From Deltaproteobacteria bacterium (GTDB lineage Bacteria; Desulfobacterota; Dissulfuribacteria; Dissulfuribacterales; JALVPX01), in contig JALVPX010000064.1 of the NCBI GenBank assembly GCA_027031565.1, positions 1 to 6,333 on the forward strand: DNA of 6,333 nucleotides. The letters are read 5' to 3'. Position 1 is the stretch's first letter; every line of letters starts with the position of its first letter. Shown here piece by piece: positions 5,828-6,333 of the stretch. A program made the translations under genes and the position numbers. The notes below the pieces were generated by a model, which did not search any database, was not told the origin of the DNA, and saw only the letters and a list, made by a program, of their open reading frames with translations.

Positions 5828-6333
5828 TTGAAATCAAGAAAATCGGCCAACACCTTATAAGAGGAAGGGCTTTTTCGCAAATAATAGATATTAAACTGGG
5901 CAAGGAGATTCCAGATTTCTTCAAACAATTCCGGGGCCAGGCAGAGCCGTCCAAAATTTGCCGCATGGCTGCGCTGATAAAATCGAAGACTCTTAAGTGC
6001 GCCCATGGATATCTTGATCATGTCTTTTTGCCCATCTGCACAGGCTGCACAAACCGCTCCGCCCCTTTCGATGCTGAAATGAATCTGAGGGGCCTCCAGG
6101 CCTGATTTGCAATTTACACACTGCCCGATACCAAGCTTGTATCCTGCATACCGAAGGAGATGCAGCTTGAAACCAAGGATTGATCCATAAGGCGTATTTC
6201 CATTGAACAAGGCTGCAAGCGTTTGAAGAACCAGTGAATATAATGCCTTGTCCGGGTCCTCTTCCTTTGACCACAGGTCTGTCAATTCACAGACTAGGCT
6301 CGCAAGGCAATAAGATTCTGAACAGGCCCCTAT
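5821..6333 (-). CDS. recO: DNA repair protein RecO, C-terminal part (cut by window edge)
   Basis: The visible 170 residues are the C-terminal helical part of RecO, which helps load RecA through the RecFOR pathway. RecO binds single-stranded DNA and SSB, anneals complementary strands, and with RecR replaces SSB by RecA at gaps. The reading frame stays open to 6333, so the N-terminal OB-fold lies outside the window. The residues next to the edge (ACSESYCLASLVCELTD) match the start of the RecO helical domain. A four-cysteine zinc site is present as CVNC (fragment residues 72-75) and CAAC (95-98), preceded by the usual F-x-x-E-x-GG context. This site is found in many RecO proteins but not in that of E. 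coli. The TTG at 6285 is not the real start, because homologous sequence continues upstream of it. It is probably co-transcribed with the LOG gene, since only three bases separate them. Confidence 0.88.
   Translation of the reverse strand: MGACSESYCLASLVCELTDLWSKEEDPDKALYSLVLQTLAALFNGNTPYGSILGFKLHLLRYAGYKLGIGQCVNCKSGLEAPQIHFSIERGGAVCAACADGQKDMIKISMGALKSLRFYQRSHAANFGRLCLAPELFEEIWNLLAQFNIYYLRKSPSSYKVLADFLDFKR

Noticed and set aside
5993..6285. TTG at 6285 as the start of the right-hand gene, and an overlapping 93-codon frame
   Set aside because: RecO-like sequence continues upstream of the TTG to the window edge, so the gene is truncated by the window. The overlapping frame is a shadow of recO.

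Overview
The window looks like chromosomal DNA of a Gram-negative bacterium with moderate GC content. The best guess is Desulfobacterota or a similar deltaproteobacterial lineage. The reasons are a cobalamin riboswitch with a familiar delta-type sequence, an anaerobic-type CbiL, a FecR/LysM protein beside a CHASE2 sensor, and a zinc-cysteine RecO. This placement rests on gene content only and no genus is claimed. There are seven protein genes, two of them cut by the window edges, and one complete riboswitch. No mobile element, tRNA, rRNA or CRISPR array was seen.

Left block, minus strand (3045 down to 1): an OmpR-type response regulator is followed, after a 120-base gap, by a secreted LysM-FecR-FN3 protein with a hydrophobic C-terminal tail. 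After only 18 more bases comes the start of a CHASE2-domain membrane sensor whose output domain lies beyond the left edge. Together they look like an envelope signalling cassette: periplasmic structural and sensing modules in FecR and CHASE2, plus a DNA-binding regulator encoded first. Which enzyme (kinase or cyclase) sits behind the CHASE2 domain cannot be seen. This is the most interesting unit in the window.

Middle block, plus strand (about 3115 to 5108): a promoter-like sequence, a full cobalamin riboswitch aptamer closed by a clear P1 stem, a strong downstream hairpin whose loop can pair with the aptamer's L5, and an intrinsic terminator precede btuF and cbiL. btuF encodes a periplasmic corrinoid-binding protein and cbiL a corrin-ring C20 methyltransferase. 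The two genes overlap by 4 bases. The layout predicts that adequate cobalamin terminates transcription before both a corrinoid capture gene and a corrin biosynthesis gene.

Right block, minus strand (6333 down to 5101): the C-terminal part of RecO is followed immediately by a LOG/TIGR00730 Rossmann protein whose ribosome-binding site overlaps the recO stop codon. The LOG gene converges on cbiL and their 3' ends overlap by 8 bases, so no room is left for a conventional terminator between them.
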